Shown here one piece after another: positions 50,872 through 58,372 of a stretch of 64,000 nt of DNA. The DNA lies in the NCBI GenBank assembly GCA_037440765.1, contig JBBITL010000021.1:8344-72343 (forward strand), written 5' to 3'. Every line of letters begins with the position of its first letter. The first letter of the stretch is position 1. A program made the position numbers and the translations under genes. Source of the stretch: DTKY01 sp037440765 (GTDB lineage Bacteria > Acidobacteriota > Terriglobia > Bryobacterales > Bryobacteraceae). A model generated the notes under the pieces. The model had not been told where the DNA came from. It made no database searches and worked only from the letters and a program-made list of their open reading frames with translations.

Positions 50872-51395
50872 TCGATGCGCTCGAACTCGAACTCCATCGC
50901 CTTGCCGCGCACCACGAAGCACAGGTAGTACTCCCAGAAGCGGCGGAAGCCGGCGCTGCGGTTCACCAGGAACTCGAAGCCGAGCGCCCTCCACAAGGCA
51001 AGTAGCCTCACGCGGACCGAAATCTCACGCAGTCTGACCGGCGAGTAGTAGCCGAAGCCGCCGTGGTCCTGTCCGAAGCACCGGAAAGAGAAACTGTTCA
51101 GGTGCCAGCGGTGCGTAGGGTCGCAGAATGAACTGAAGTCGGTGTAGTGGGGAGTGACGACGTGGATGCGGCCGCCGGGCCGCACCAGGCGGTGGAACTC
51201 CTCCATGGACCGGATGACGTCGACCGAGTGCTCGATGAAATGCACGGCGCGCACCTGGTCGAATGATCCGCTGGCCAAGGGGTAGGGAAAGCGATCCAGG
51301 TCACACAGCACGTCGGCGCGGCTGCGGGGGTTGCGGTCCAGGCCGATGGCGCCCGGATATTTGTTCACCCCGCAGCCGACGTCCAGGATCCTCAT
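50868..51395 (-). CDS. Small SAM-dependent methyltransferase
   Basis: A 175-residue class I methyltransferase: MRILDVGCGVNKYPGAIGLD is motif I, then FDQVRAVHFIEHSVDVIRS and RLVRPGGRIHVVTPHYTDFS. Compared with typical members it is short and lacks an N-terminal extension. Its start ATG 51395 overlaps the aminotransferase stop (ATGA). The substrate is unknown, and related genes in polysaccharide clusters act on glycans. Confidence 0.8.
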   Translation of the reverse strand: MRILDVGCGVNKYPGAIGLDRNPRSRADVLCDLDRFPYPLASGSFDQVRAVHFIEHSVDVIRSMEEFHRLVRPGGRIHVVTPHYTDFSSFCDPTHRWHLNSFSFRCFGQDHGGFGYYSPVRLREISVRVRLLALWRALGFEFLVNRSAGFRRFWEYYLCFVVRGKAMEFEFERIE

Positions 51396-52744
51396 GGGAC
51401 TGCATGCTGGATGCAGTCCTCCAGTGTATCCAGAGCGAAGTCCGCCTGGCCGGGGGTGATGGTCAGAGGCGGGCTCAGCCGGACCACATTCTCGCCCGCC
51501 CCCAGCACCAGCAGGCCGCGCTCGAACGCCAGTTGAACGACCCTGTCCCGCACGCCGGGCGCCTTCTCCCTGGTCTGCTGGTCCCGGACGAAGTCGATCC
51601 CGAGCATGAGCCCGAGGCCGCGCACATCCCCCACCGCGGCGAAGCGGCGGGGCCAGGCGCGCATGCGCTCCAGCAGGTAGCTGCCCATGCGGGCGGCGTT
51701 GTCCACCAGTTCCTGTTCCAGCAACTCGATGGTGGCCAGCGCCGCGGCGATGGCGACGGGATTCCCGCCGAAGGTGGAGGCGTGCGCGCCGCGCTCCCAC
51801 TGCATGATTGCGGCGCGCGCCATGGTTACCCCCAGCGGCATGCCGCTGGCGATGCCCTTGGCCAGGGTCATCACGTCGGGCACAAGGCCGAAGTGCTCGC
51901 TGGCGAACATCCTGCCCGTGCGGCCCATGCCGGTCTGCACCTCGTCGGCGATCAGCAGGATGCCGTGCTTCTCAGCCACGCGGCGCAGCTCGTCGAAGAA
52001 CTTGCGCGGAGGCACCAGGTAGCCCCCTTCGCCCTGAACCGGTTCGAGCACGATGGCCGCGACCTCCTGGGCGGGGACGACCGTCTTGAATACCTGGTCT
52101 TCCAGCACGCTCACGCACTCCACGCCGCACGTCTCCAATTGCTTGCCGTACGGGCAGCGGTAGCAGGCGGCGTACGGAATGTGATGTACGCCGGGCACCA
52201 GCGGCCCGAAGCCGCGGCGTTGCACCGCCTTGCTGGCCGTGAGCGAAAGCGCCCCCATGGTGCGCCCGTGGAAGCCGCCCAGGAAGGCGATGAACTTCTC
52301 GCGGCCGGTGTGGTAACGGGCCAGCTTGATGGCGGCCTCCACGGCCTCGGCCCCCGAGTTGGCGAAGTGAACGCGGCACGGCACGCCGCCGGGGGCAATG
52401 CCCGAGAGCTTCTCCGCCAGGACTGCCAGGCTTTCGTAGTAGAAGTCCGTGCCTGACATGTGTATCAGGCGTCCGGCCTGCTCGCGGATGGCCGACACGA
52501 CTCTGGGATGGCAGTGGCCGGTGGCCACCACTGCGATCCCCGCGCTGAAATCGAGGAAGCGGTTGCCGTCCACGTCCTCGACAATGGCGCCCTCCCCGCG
52601 CTCGGCCACCAGCGGATACGCGCGCGTGTAGGACGGTGAAACGAAGTCACGGTCGCGCGCGATAATTCGGGCCGCGCGCGGTCCGGGCAGGGGACTCAGG
52701 ATTTGGGGCAGAGCCGGACGTTCTGCCAAAGAGACTCCCTTCAT
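51392..52744 (-). CDS. Class III aminotransferase (acetylornithine/4-aminobutyrate type)
   Basis: A 450-residue PLP enzyme: DFSAGIAVVATGHCHPRVV, FANSGAEAVEAAIKLARYHT, the HGRTMGALSLTASK helix, LIADEVQTGMGRTG, and the cofactor-binding Lys in VMTLAKGIASGMPLGVTM. An inserted segment with ACYRCPYGKQLETCGVECVS has four Cys, which is found in the archaeal-like 4-aminobutyrate/acetylornithine group. The amine substrate cannot be fixed from sequence. First gene of the run down to galT. Confidence 0.87.
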   Translation of the reverse strand: MKGVSLAERPALPQILSPLPGPRAARIIARDRDFVSPSYTRAYPLVAERGEGAIVEDVDGNRFLDFSAGIAVVATGHCHPRVVSAIREQAGRLIHMSGTDFYYESLAVLAEKLSGIAPGGVPCRVHFANSGAEAVEAAIKLARYHTGREKFIAFLGGFHGRTMGALSLTASKAVQRRGFGPLVPGVHHIPYAACYRCPYGKQLETCGVECVSVLEDQVFKTVVPAQEVAAIVLEPVQGEGGYLVPPRKFFDELRRVAEKHGILLIADEVQTGMGRTGRMFASEHFGLVPDVMTLAKGIASGMPLGVTMARAAIMQWERGAHASTFGGNPVAIAAALATIELLEQELVDNAARMGSYLLERMRAWPRRFAAVGDVRGLGLMLGIDFVRDQQTREKAPGVRDRVVQLAFERGLLVLGAGENVVRLSPPLTITPGQADFALDTLEDCIQHAVP

Positions 52745-52864
52745 TGCCTTACCCTCCTTCAGGATTTCCGGGTGATGGACAAGAAAAGAGAGGCGGCGTC
52801 AGTCGGCGCCGAACAAGCCGGGGCGGGAAGTGGATGGCCGGGCGGTCATGACTCTATTTTAGCT

Positions 52865-53683
52865 CTATTCCGCAAGCCGCCGGATCTTGAGGTTGCGGAA
52901 CCAGACGCGGTCGCCGTGGTGCTGGAGGCAGATAGGGCCTTGGCGTTGCGGGCGGGTCAGAAGCTCGGCGACGGGCGGATAGGCGCCCCAGCGCTTCTCG
53001 ACACCTTCCCGGACGCCGGCATCGGCCAGCGTCGCATCGAGCACCTTCACGCCGTTGATCCAATGCTCGATGTGGTCCCCCCGGGCCAGAATGCGCCCGC
53101 TGTTCCACTCGCCGGGCGCCTTGGCCGGCGTGGCCGATGGCGCGAGCATGCCGTACAGTGCGCCTGTACGGAACCGTGGACCGTTTCTGGCGTCGGGGTG
53201 GGCCGCGTCGTCGAGCAACTGCATCTCAAAGCCGACCGTGTAGACCTGCCCCCGCGAATCCGGCGCCATGCGGGCCCGCTCGGAAACCGGATTCGCGATT
53301 TCGCGATAGATCATGCCCTCGAAGCCGCCCGGGCCCTTCTGCGCTTTCGAGTTGTCCACGAAGACCTGGTGCTGGATGCGGTACTTCACTCCGGTATTGC
53401 CGCGCTCAGCGATCCGCCAGTCGAAGACCAGCTCGAAGTCGCCGTAGGACTCGGCGCTGATGAGATCCTCGGCGATACGCGGTCTGAGGCGCGTGGTGAG
53501 GCAGCCGTCCTCGATCGCCCAGGAATCCCCGGGCGGAGTCTGCGCGGCCGGATCCCGCCAGCCGTTCATGGAAACGCCGTCGAACAGCAGGACCCAGCCT
53601 GCCTTCTTCTCCTCCGGACTGAGCGCGTTGCCGGCCGCCAGCGCCGCGCCGGCCACGGCTACAAGCAACAGCAGGTTCCGCAT
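52865..53683 (-). CDS. DUF1080 (3-keto-disaccharide hydrolase family) exported protein
   Basis: A 272-residue exported beta-sandwich protein of the LamG-like DUF1080 family: WVLLFDGVSMNGWRDPA near the N-terminus, DSWAIEDGCLTTR, YGDFELVFDWRIAERGNTGV, IYREIANPVSERAR and the C-terminal DRVWFRNLKIRRL. Members hydrolyse 3-keto-glycosides made by Gfo/Idh-type dehydrogenases. One such dehydrogenase and an isomerase occur at 31.3-33.7 kb. A signal peptide covers residues 1-17. It lies six bases after the PP2C gene. Confidence 0.9.
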   Translation of the reverse strand: MRNLLLLVAVAGAALAAGNALSPEEKKAGWVLLFDGVSMNGWRDPAAQTPPGDSWAIEDGCLTTRLRPRIAEDLISAESYGDFELVFDWRIAERGNTGVKYRIQHQVFVDNSKAQKGPGGFEGMIYREIANPVSERARMAPDSRGQVYTVGFEMQLLDDAAHPDARNGPRFRTGALYGMLAPSATPAKAPGEWNSGRILARGDHIEHWINGVKVLDATLADAGVREGVEKRWGAYPPVAELLTRPQRQGPICLQHHGDRVWFRNLKIRRLAE

Positions 53684-53689
53684 GGATGT

Positions 53690-54433
53690 CTACCCCGTGT
53701 TCCGCGCCACCACCACGCTGATGTTGTCCTTACCGCCCCGTTCGTTTGCCAGGGAGATGAGGGAGCGGCAGGCGCCGTCCAGGTCGTCGCCCGCCGCGCC
53801 GAGAGCCTGCTCGATTTCCTGGTCCTCCAGCATGCCGGTCAGTCCGTCGGAGCACAGCACCAGCGTGTCGCCCGGCGTCCAGCTCAGGCTCTGGATCTCC
53901 GGCTGGACGGTCTGCCCGGTTCCCAGGCACCTGCTGATCACGTTTCTCATGGGGTGGGTGCGCGCCTGGCCGGCGGTGATCTCGCCGTTCCGCACCAATT
54001 GTCCCACCAGGGAGTGGTCGCCCGTCAGCCGCGTCAGCCCGTTCCGCCGCGCCAGGTAGGCGCGGCTGTCTCCGGCGTGTGCCACCCAAAGCGGCTCGCC
54101 CGTTGATAAGGCCACCACCACGGTGGTGCCCATTCCCCGCAGATCCAGGTCACTGGCCGCGCGCGACCAGATGGCGAGGTTGGCCTGCTCGATCGCCCGC
54201 GCCAACAGCCATGGAGCGTCCGGCACGGCCGGCCCGTAGGCGGCCAGCGCTTCCTTCAGGGAGCGGTGGATCGTCTCGACGGCCAGGTCGCTGGCGACCT
54301 CGCCGGCCCGGTGTCCGCCCATGCCGTCGGCGACTATGAGGATTCCGGCCCCGGCGTCGGCCAGCACGCTGTCCTCGTTGGTCTGGCGCACCCGCCCCCG
54401 GTCGGTGGCGGCCGCTGCTCTCATGACTGCCAT
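53690..54433 (-). CDS. PP2C-type serine/threonine protein phosphatase
   Basis: A 247-residue Mn-dependent phosphatase of the Stp/PrpC type: TDRGRVRQTNEDSVLADA, LIVADGMGGHRAGEVASDLA, LWVAHAGDSRAYLARRNGL, LVLCSDGLTGMLEDQEI and GGKDNISVVVA, which together supply the metal-binding acidic residues. It probably removes phosphates placed by Hanks-type kinases. No kinase is seen in the window. The gene diverges from the ABC permease with 42 bases between starts. Confidence 0.94.
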   Translation of the reverse strand: MAVMRAAAATDRGRVRQTNEDSVLADAGAGILIVADGMGGHRAGEVASDLAVETIHRSLKEALAAYGPAVPDAPWLLARAIEQANLAIWSRAASDLDLRGMGTTVVVALSTGEPLWVAHAGDSRAYLARRNGLTRLTGDHSLVGQLVRNGEITAGQARTHPMRNVISRCLGTGQTVQPEIQSLSWTPGDTLVLCSDGLTGMLEDQEIEQALGAAGDDLDGACRSLISLANERGGKDNISVVVARNTG

Positions 54434-54458
54434 TCTCTCCCATCCGGCTCCTCTGTGC

Positions 54459-54478
54459 TAGCATGTTCGGGTCGTATG
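54459..54478 (+). promoter_or_regulatory. -10-like box before the ABC permease start
   Basis: TAGCAT at 54459-54464 lies eleven bases before ATG 54476. There is no clear ribosome binding site between them. The spacing again hints at a very short leader. Confidence 0.35.
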
Positions 54479-55282
54479 AGATTCCCCGGCAGCCTGTTTG
54501 TCAGAAACCTGGTTGAGCGGCGGACGCTGCTGTTTCAGATGGTCCGCCGGGACTTCGAGAAGCGGTTCGTCGGCTCGGCGGCCGGCTGGCTGTGGGGCGT
54601 GGTGCACCCGCTGGTGCTGCTGGCAAGCTGGACGTTCGTCTTTGACGTGTGCCTCAAGATGCAGCTTGGACCCGGCGAGGTCACCCAGAACTACTCGCTG
54701 TACCTGTTCAGCGGGTTCCTTCCCTGGCTGCTGTTTCAGGACACGGTGTTGCGTTCCTCGACCTCGCTCGTGGAGAACGCCAACCTGATCACCAAGACGG
54801 TCTTTCCCGCGGAGGTGTTGCCGCTCGCGATCTTCCTGTCCTCGCTGGTGCACCACCTGATCGGGGTGGCGCTGGTGGTGGCGGCGGTCGCCATTTTCCT
54901 GAACCACGCGAGCGCGATGCTCGTGTTTCTGCCGCTTTACATGCTCATGATCGGGCTGTTCGCCGTGGGGCTGGGGTGGATCATCTCCGCCCTCCAGGTC
55001 TACCTCAGGGATTCGGCCCAGGTTATGACCGTGGTCCTGACCCTGTGGTTCTGGCTCACGCCCATCTTCATCTCCGAATCCCAGTACCCGTCCTGGGCGC
55101 GGGTCATTCTGGACACCAACCCCATGGCCTACGTGGTGCGGGCCTACCGTGAGCGGCTGCTGAGCCTGAACTTGCCGGATCCCATGGAGCTGGCCGTCCT
55201 GGCAGCCTTCGCCGCGGGGACCTTCCTGGCGGGCGGGCTGTTCTTCCGGCACCTGAAGCGCGGCTTTGCGGACGTGCTGTAG
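54476..55282 (+). CDS. ABC-2 type polysaccharide export permease (Wzm/KpsM/TagG-like)
   Basis: A 268-residue membrane protein with six hydrophobic segments. The opening LLFQMVRRDFEKRFVGSAAG and WLWGVVHPLVLLASWTFVF match the cytoplasmic gate helix and first transmembrane helix of O-antigen and teichoic-acid permeases; VYLRDSAQVMTVVLTLWFWL and TPIFISESQYP follow the family pattern. In most genomes the ATPase gene lies beside it. Here no ATPase follows: the next gene is a sulfatase-like gene. The only Wzt-like protein in this window is 47 kb away and degenerate. Confidence 0.85.
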   Translation: MRFPGSLFVRNLVERRTLLFQMVRRDFEKRFVGSAAGWLWGVVHPLVLLASWTFVFDVCLKMQLGPGEVTQNYSLYLFSGFLPWLLFQDTVLRSSTSLVENANLITKTVFPAEVLPLAIFLSSLVHHLIGVALVVAAVAIFLNHASAMLVFLPLYMLMIGLFAVGLGWIISALQVYLRDSAQVMTVVLTLWFWLTPIFISESQYPSWARVILDTNPMAYVVRAYRERLLSLNLPDPMELAVLAAFAAGTFLAGGLFFRHLKRGFADVL

Positions 55283-55317
55283 GGGCGCTGAATCAGTTAA
55301 CCTACGGTTTGACGAAT

Positions 55318-56610
55318 ATGCCTCTGCCGCGCCGAACATTTCTGGCGGGCCTGGCCGCGCCGATGATCATGAGGCCGGCCATGCCGAGACCGAACATTGT
55401 CCTGATCCTGGCCGAAGAGCTCGGCGCCTGGATGCTGGGCTCCTACGGCAACAAGGAGATCCGCACGCCTCATCTTGATCTTCTGGTCCGCAGCGGCTCG
55501 CGGATTGTCAACCACTCGATGGCGACGCTGGGCGCCGCCGCCAGCCCGGCGACGCTGCTCACAGGGCGGCTGCCGCGCCAGCACGGGATCGAGGACGCGC
55601 TGGGTCCGGCTGGACCTCCCGCCAGGTTCCGCTCCGAGCTGATGATCTCCGATCTGCTCGCCCGCAGCGGCTATGAATGCGGATTCGCGGGCCGGTGGCC
55701 GTTTGGCGATGACGCGAAGCCTCAGCACGGTTTCAACTCCTGGTCGGCCCTTCCCGCTCAGGAACGGGGTTACGCGGCAGAGGCTACCACGGGCGGGGCG
55801 GTCCGGTTCCTCGAGGCTCAGAAGCCGGAGCGTCCCTTCTTCCTTCTGGTCAGCCACCCGAGCCCGCGCGTGCCCTATGAGGGGCTTCCGCAGAAGTACT
55901 ACGACCTGTACGACGGGACAACCTTCGCGACCGTAGGATGGTCGCCCGCCGTTGCCTGGGCTGCCGAGAACCGGGAGCTGATGAAGAACCCGGTGGAGAG
56001 CCTGAGAAAATGCGCGGCGGCAGTCAGCGCTCTGGACGATCAGATTCCTCCGCTGATTTCCGTTCTCGACAAGATGAAGGTGCGCTACAACACGGTGGTG
56101 ATCTTCACCGCCTCGCGCGGCCTGCTGGCGGGACGCCATGGACTGTGGAGCGGCGGGCGCGGCTCCGACCCGGTCAATCTCTACCGGGAGGCCGTCGAGA
56201 CGCCCATGATCTGGAACTGGCCCGGCGTGGTGCCGGTCGAGGGCGCGCGCACCGAACTGGCCGGTTCCTACGACCTCCTCCCGTCGCTGTGCGAGGTGGC
56301 CGGCGTCGCAGTTCCCAAGGACCGCGAGCTGTGCGGGAGGAGCTATCTGCTGCCCGTCACCAACAGGCCCTTCCCGCGGCGGACGCCCCCCTGGCGGAAC
56401 CTGGTATTCGCCTCCTACGGCGGGGTGGAAATGGCGCGGGACTTCCGTTACAAGCTCGTGCTGCGGGCAGGCGGCGCGGGACCGAACGAACTCTATGACC
56501 TGCGATCCGACCCGCGCGAGTTCACCAACCAGTTTGAGAACGACCACTTCGTCACGATCCGCACAAACCTGACCGAAGCCCTCGTCAAGTGGCGCCAGGA
56601 GTACGTGTAG
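55318..56610 (+). CDS. Sulfatase-fold protein lacking catalytic residues
   Basis: A 430-residue protein with a twin-arginine signal (PRRTFLAGLA). The sulfatase fold is clear from PNIVLILAEELGAWMLGSYG, LLTGRLPRQHG, VVIFTASRGLLAGRHGLW and the C-terminal NELYDLRSDPREFTNQ. Active-site residues are changed: the metal pair Asp-Asp is Glu33-Glu34, the formylglycine motif CxPxR is AAASP (residues 73-77; Cys to Ala, Pro to Ala, Arg to Pro), and the DHG/DNG metal site reads ASRG. The reading frame is intact. It may bind rather than cleave sulfated or phosphorylated sugars. It lies 35 bases after the permease gene. Confidence 0.82.
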   Translation: MPLPRRTFLAGLAAPMIMRPAMPRPNIVLILAEELGAWMLGSYGNKEIRTPHLDLLVRSGSRIVNHSMATLGAAASPATLLTGRLPRQHGIEDALGPAGPPARFRSELMISDLLARSGYECGFAGRWPFGDDAKPQHGFNSWSALPAQERGYAAEATTGGAVRFLEAQKPERPFFLLVSHPSPRVPYEGLPQKYYDLYDGTTFATVGWSPAVAWAAENRELMKNPVESLRKCAAAVSALDDQIPPLISVLDKMKVRYNTVVIFTASRGLLAGRHGLWSGGRGSDPVNLYREAVETPMIWNWPGVVPVEGARTELAGSYDLLPSLCEVAGVAVPKDRELCGRSYLLPVTNRPFPRRTPPWRNLVFASYGGVEMARDFRYKLVLRAGGAGPNELYDLRSDPREFTNQFENDHFVTIRTNLTEALVKWRQEYV

Positions 56611-57008
56611 CGCTCAGCGCGGCGTTCGGCCCTGCGTAAGCCTGAGGTCCAGCCAGGCTTGGCGAGAGTTCGGGTTGAGCGCCGGTTACCTCTCCAGGCA
56701 GCTTCTGCCGCAGCGGCCACCAGGCAGGCGCGGACAGTGGAATCCAGCGGAATCTCCAGTATTGTATTCGTCCTGGGCCTTGACTTTCCGGGCCAGGCGA
56801 AGCAGTCCGGCGCAGGATGCTTCGCTTGGGGGTGCCGGGGTTTTGCATCCGGCATCATGGCGCGCCTGTGGTACACTTTTTCATAGAGCGGCCGATGGGA
56901 ATCCGTAGTTTGCGGTAACGGCTCGGCCGCCTGCTTCATCTAAGATGGCAGGGCAGGAGAGCAGACAGACTGCCCCGGGCGGCGCTTGGAGTCATACAGG
57001 CGGATCGG
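56611..57008. other. 398-base gap between the sulfatase-like gene and TonB
   Basis: No gene is visible. A 7-base inverted repeat (AAGCCTG/CAGGCTT, 56638-56660) just after the stop could be a weak transcript end without a T run. Further on, TGGTACACT at 56869-56877 fits an extended -10 box for the TonB gene, about 130 bases before its ATG. TTGACT at 56780-56785 is the only -35-like site, without a good partner. Confidence 0.4.
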
Positions 57009-58019
57009 ATGCCAGACCAGGACACGAAGCTTAACCCGGCAAGCCAAGGGGCGGCAGGAGATTTGCCTGTCTCCACCCCCGATGACCACCTGAAGCGCCT
57101 CGCGGATGAGGTGGCCTCGGAGAGCCTGTTTGTTTCCCTATACACGGGCGTCAAGGACGCTCTGTTCCCGCGCAAACTCCCGCCGCTGGTGGTGACGTCG
57201 CAGCCGGTCGAGGTGAAGAGCATCTGGGGCCTCTACGGGCGGCAGAAGCGGGCTTTTCTGTCGTCTTTCGTCATTCACGTGACGGTAGTGGCGCTGGCGT
57301 TTTCGCTGGCCACCAACAAGGACGTGCAGCAGAGCGTGGCCAAGGCAGTGACGCTGATCGCGCCGGACATCGCGCCCTACATTCCGCAGCCGCGGAAGCA
57401 GACGGGCGGAGGTGGGGGCGGCGCCCGTGACCCGCTTCCGGCCCCCAAGGGCAAACTGCCCAGGGCGGCGCCCCGCCAGTTCACGCCTCCCACTGCCGTG
57501 GTGACCAACCCTGATCCCAAGCTGATCATGGAGCCGACCATCGTTGTGCCGCCCGATGTGACCCTGCCGCAGGTGAGTATGGCGCAGTTCGGAGATCCGC
57601 TGGGCCGTATCGGGCCGCCCTCCAGCGGGACGGGATCCGGCGGCGGCATCGGCTCCGGGTCGGGCGGCGGCGTGGGCCCCGGCCGGGGCGCGGGTTTCGG
57701 ACCCGGCGAGGGCGGCGGCTTCGGAGGCGGCGTGTTCCGCGCGGGCGGCGGGGTTACCGCTCCCGTAGTCGTCTACAGGATCGAGCCCGAGTACTCCGAG
57801 GAAGCCCGCAAAGCGAAGTACATGGGGACGGTGATCCTGTACATAGAGGTGAACGAGCGCGGTCTGCCGCAGAATCCCAGAGTCACGCGGGCACTGGGAA
57901 TGGGCCTTGATGAGAAGGCCATCGAGGCCGTCATGAAGTGGCGCTTCCAGCCGGGCCGCAGGGACGGCAAGCCGGTGACAGTTGCAGCCCAGGTGGAAGT
58001 GAACTTCCGGCTGCTCTAG
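57009..58019 (+). CDS. TonB-family energy transducer with glycine-rich linker
   Basis: A 336-residue protein: about 90 cytoplasmic residues, one membrane helix (SSFVIHVTVVALAFSLA, residues about 82-98), then a Pro-containing segment, and a long Gly-rich linker (about residues 205-245) made of Gly-Ser repeats instead of the Pro-Glu/Pro-Lys stretch of classical TonB. The C-terminal TonB domain includes YRIEPEYSEEARKAKYMGTV and MKWRFQPGRRDGKPVT. It transmits proton-motive force to outer membrane receptors. Its stop overlaps the DUF971 gene end by four bases (convergent). Confidence 0.85.
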   Translation: MPDQDTKLNPASQGAAGDLPVSTPDDHLKRLADEVASESLFVSLYTGVKDALFPRKLPPLVVTSQPVEVKSIWGLYGRQKRAFLSSFVIHVTVVALAFSLATNKDVQQSVAKAVTLIAPDIAPYIPQPRKQTGGGGGGARDPLPAPKGKLPRAAPRQFTPPTAVVTNPDPKLIMEPTIVVPPDVTLPQVSMAQFGDPLGRIGPPSSGTGSGGGIGSGSGGGVGPGRGAGFGPGEGGGFGGGVFRAGGGVTAPVVVYRIEPEYSEEARKAKYMGTVILYIEVNERGLPQNPRVTRALGMGLDEKAIEAVMKWRFQPGRRDGKPVTVAAQVEVNFRLL

Positions 58020-58372
58020 CCGGGTGAGCCTTGGTCGCCCGCGCACTGCGGGCAGGGGCAAATCCCCCTCAGGTAGTCGTAGGAATAGATGCCCGTTCTG
58101 TGCCCGTCATTCCAGCGGATGCTGATGGCGTAGCCGCCCGCCGGCTCCACCAGATCGATCCGGAGCGCCGGCTTGTACATCTGAAACGGCGAGGAGGCGG
58201 CGGGCGCTTCAGGCGGCGGGCCGTGCGTGCCGGCGCAGGAGGCGCACGGGCAGCGGTCCCTGAGATAGCGCAGTCCGTAGTCGCTGCTGTGCCCGTCCTT
58301 CCAGTCGATCTTCAGACTCTTGGACCTGGATACGGCGATGTGTTCGGGTTCCGCCTGGCGCGGTGTCATCAC
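58016..58372 (-). CDS. DUF971 (GBBH-like N-terminal) domain protein
   Basis: A 118-residue cytoplasmic protein with IDWKDGHSSDYGLRYLRDRC and IRWNDGHRTGIYSYDYLRG, both halves of the DUF971 fold, and two Cys-Pro-Cys motifs (CPCASC and CPCPQC). DUF971 appears in gamma-butyrobetaine hydroxylase and in proteins tied to iron-sulfur assembly. The Cys motifs suggest metal binding. It overlaps the rel gene start of its own operon (4 bases) and ends in a 4-base overlap with the TonB gene on the other strand. Confidence 0.82.
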   Translation of the reverse strand: MMTPRQAEPEHIAVSRSKSLKIDWKDGHSSDYGLRYLRDRCPCASCAGTHGPPPEAPAASSPFQMYKPALRIDLVEPAGGYAISIRWNDGHRTGIYSYDYLRGICPCPQCAGDQGSPG

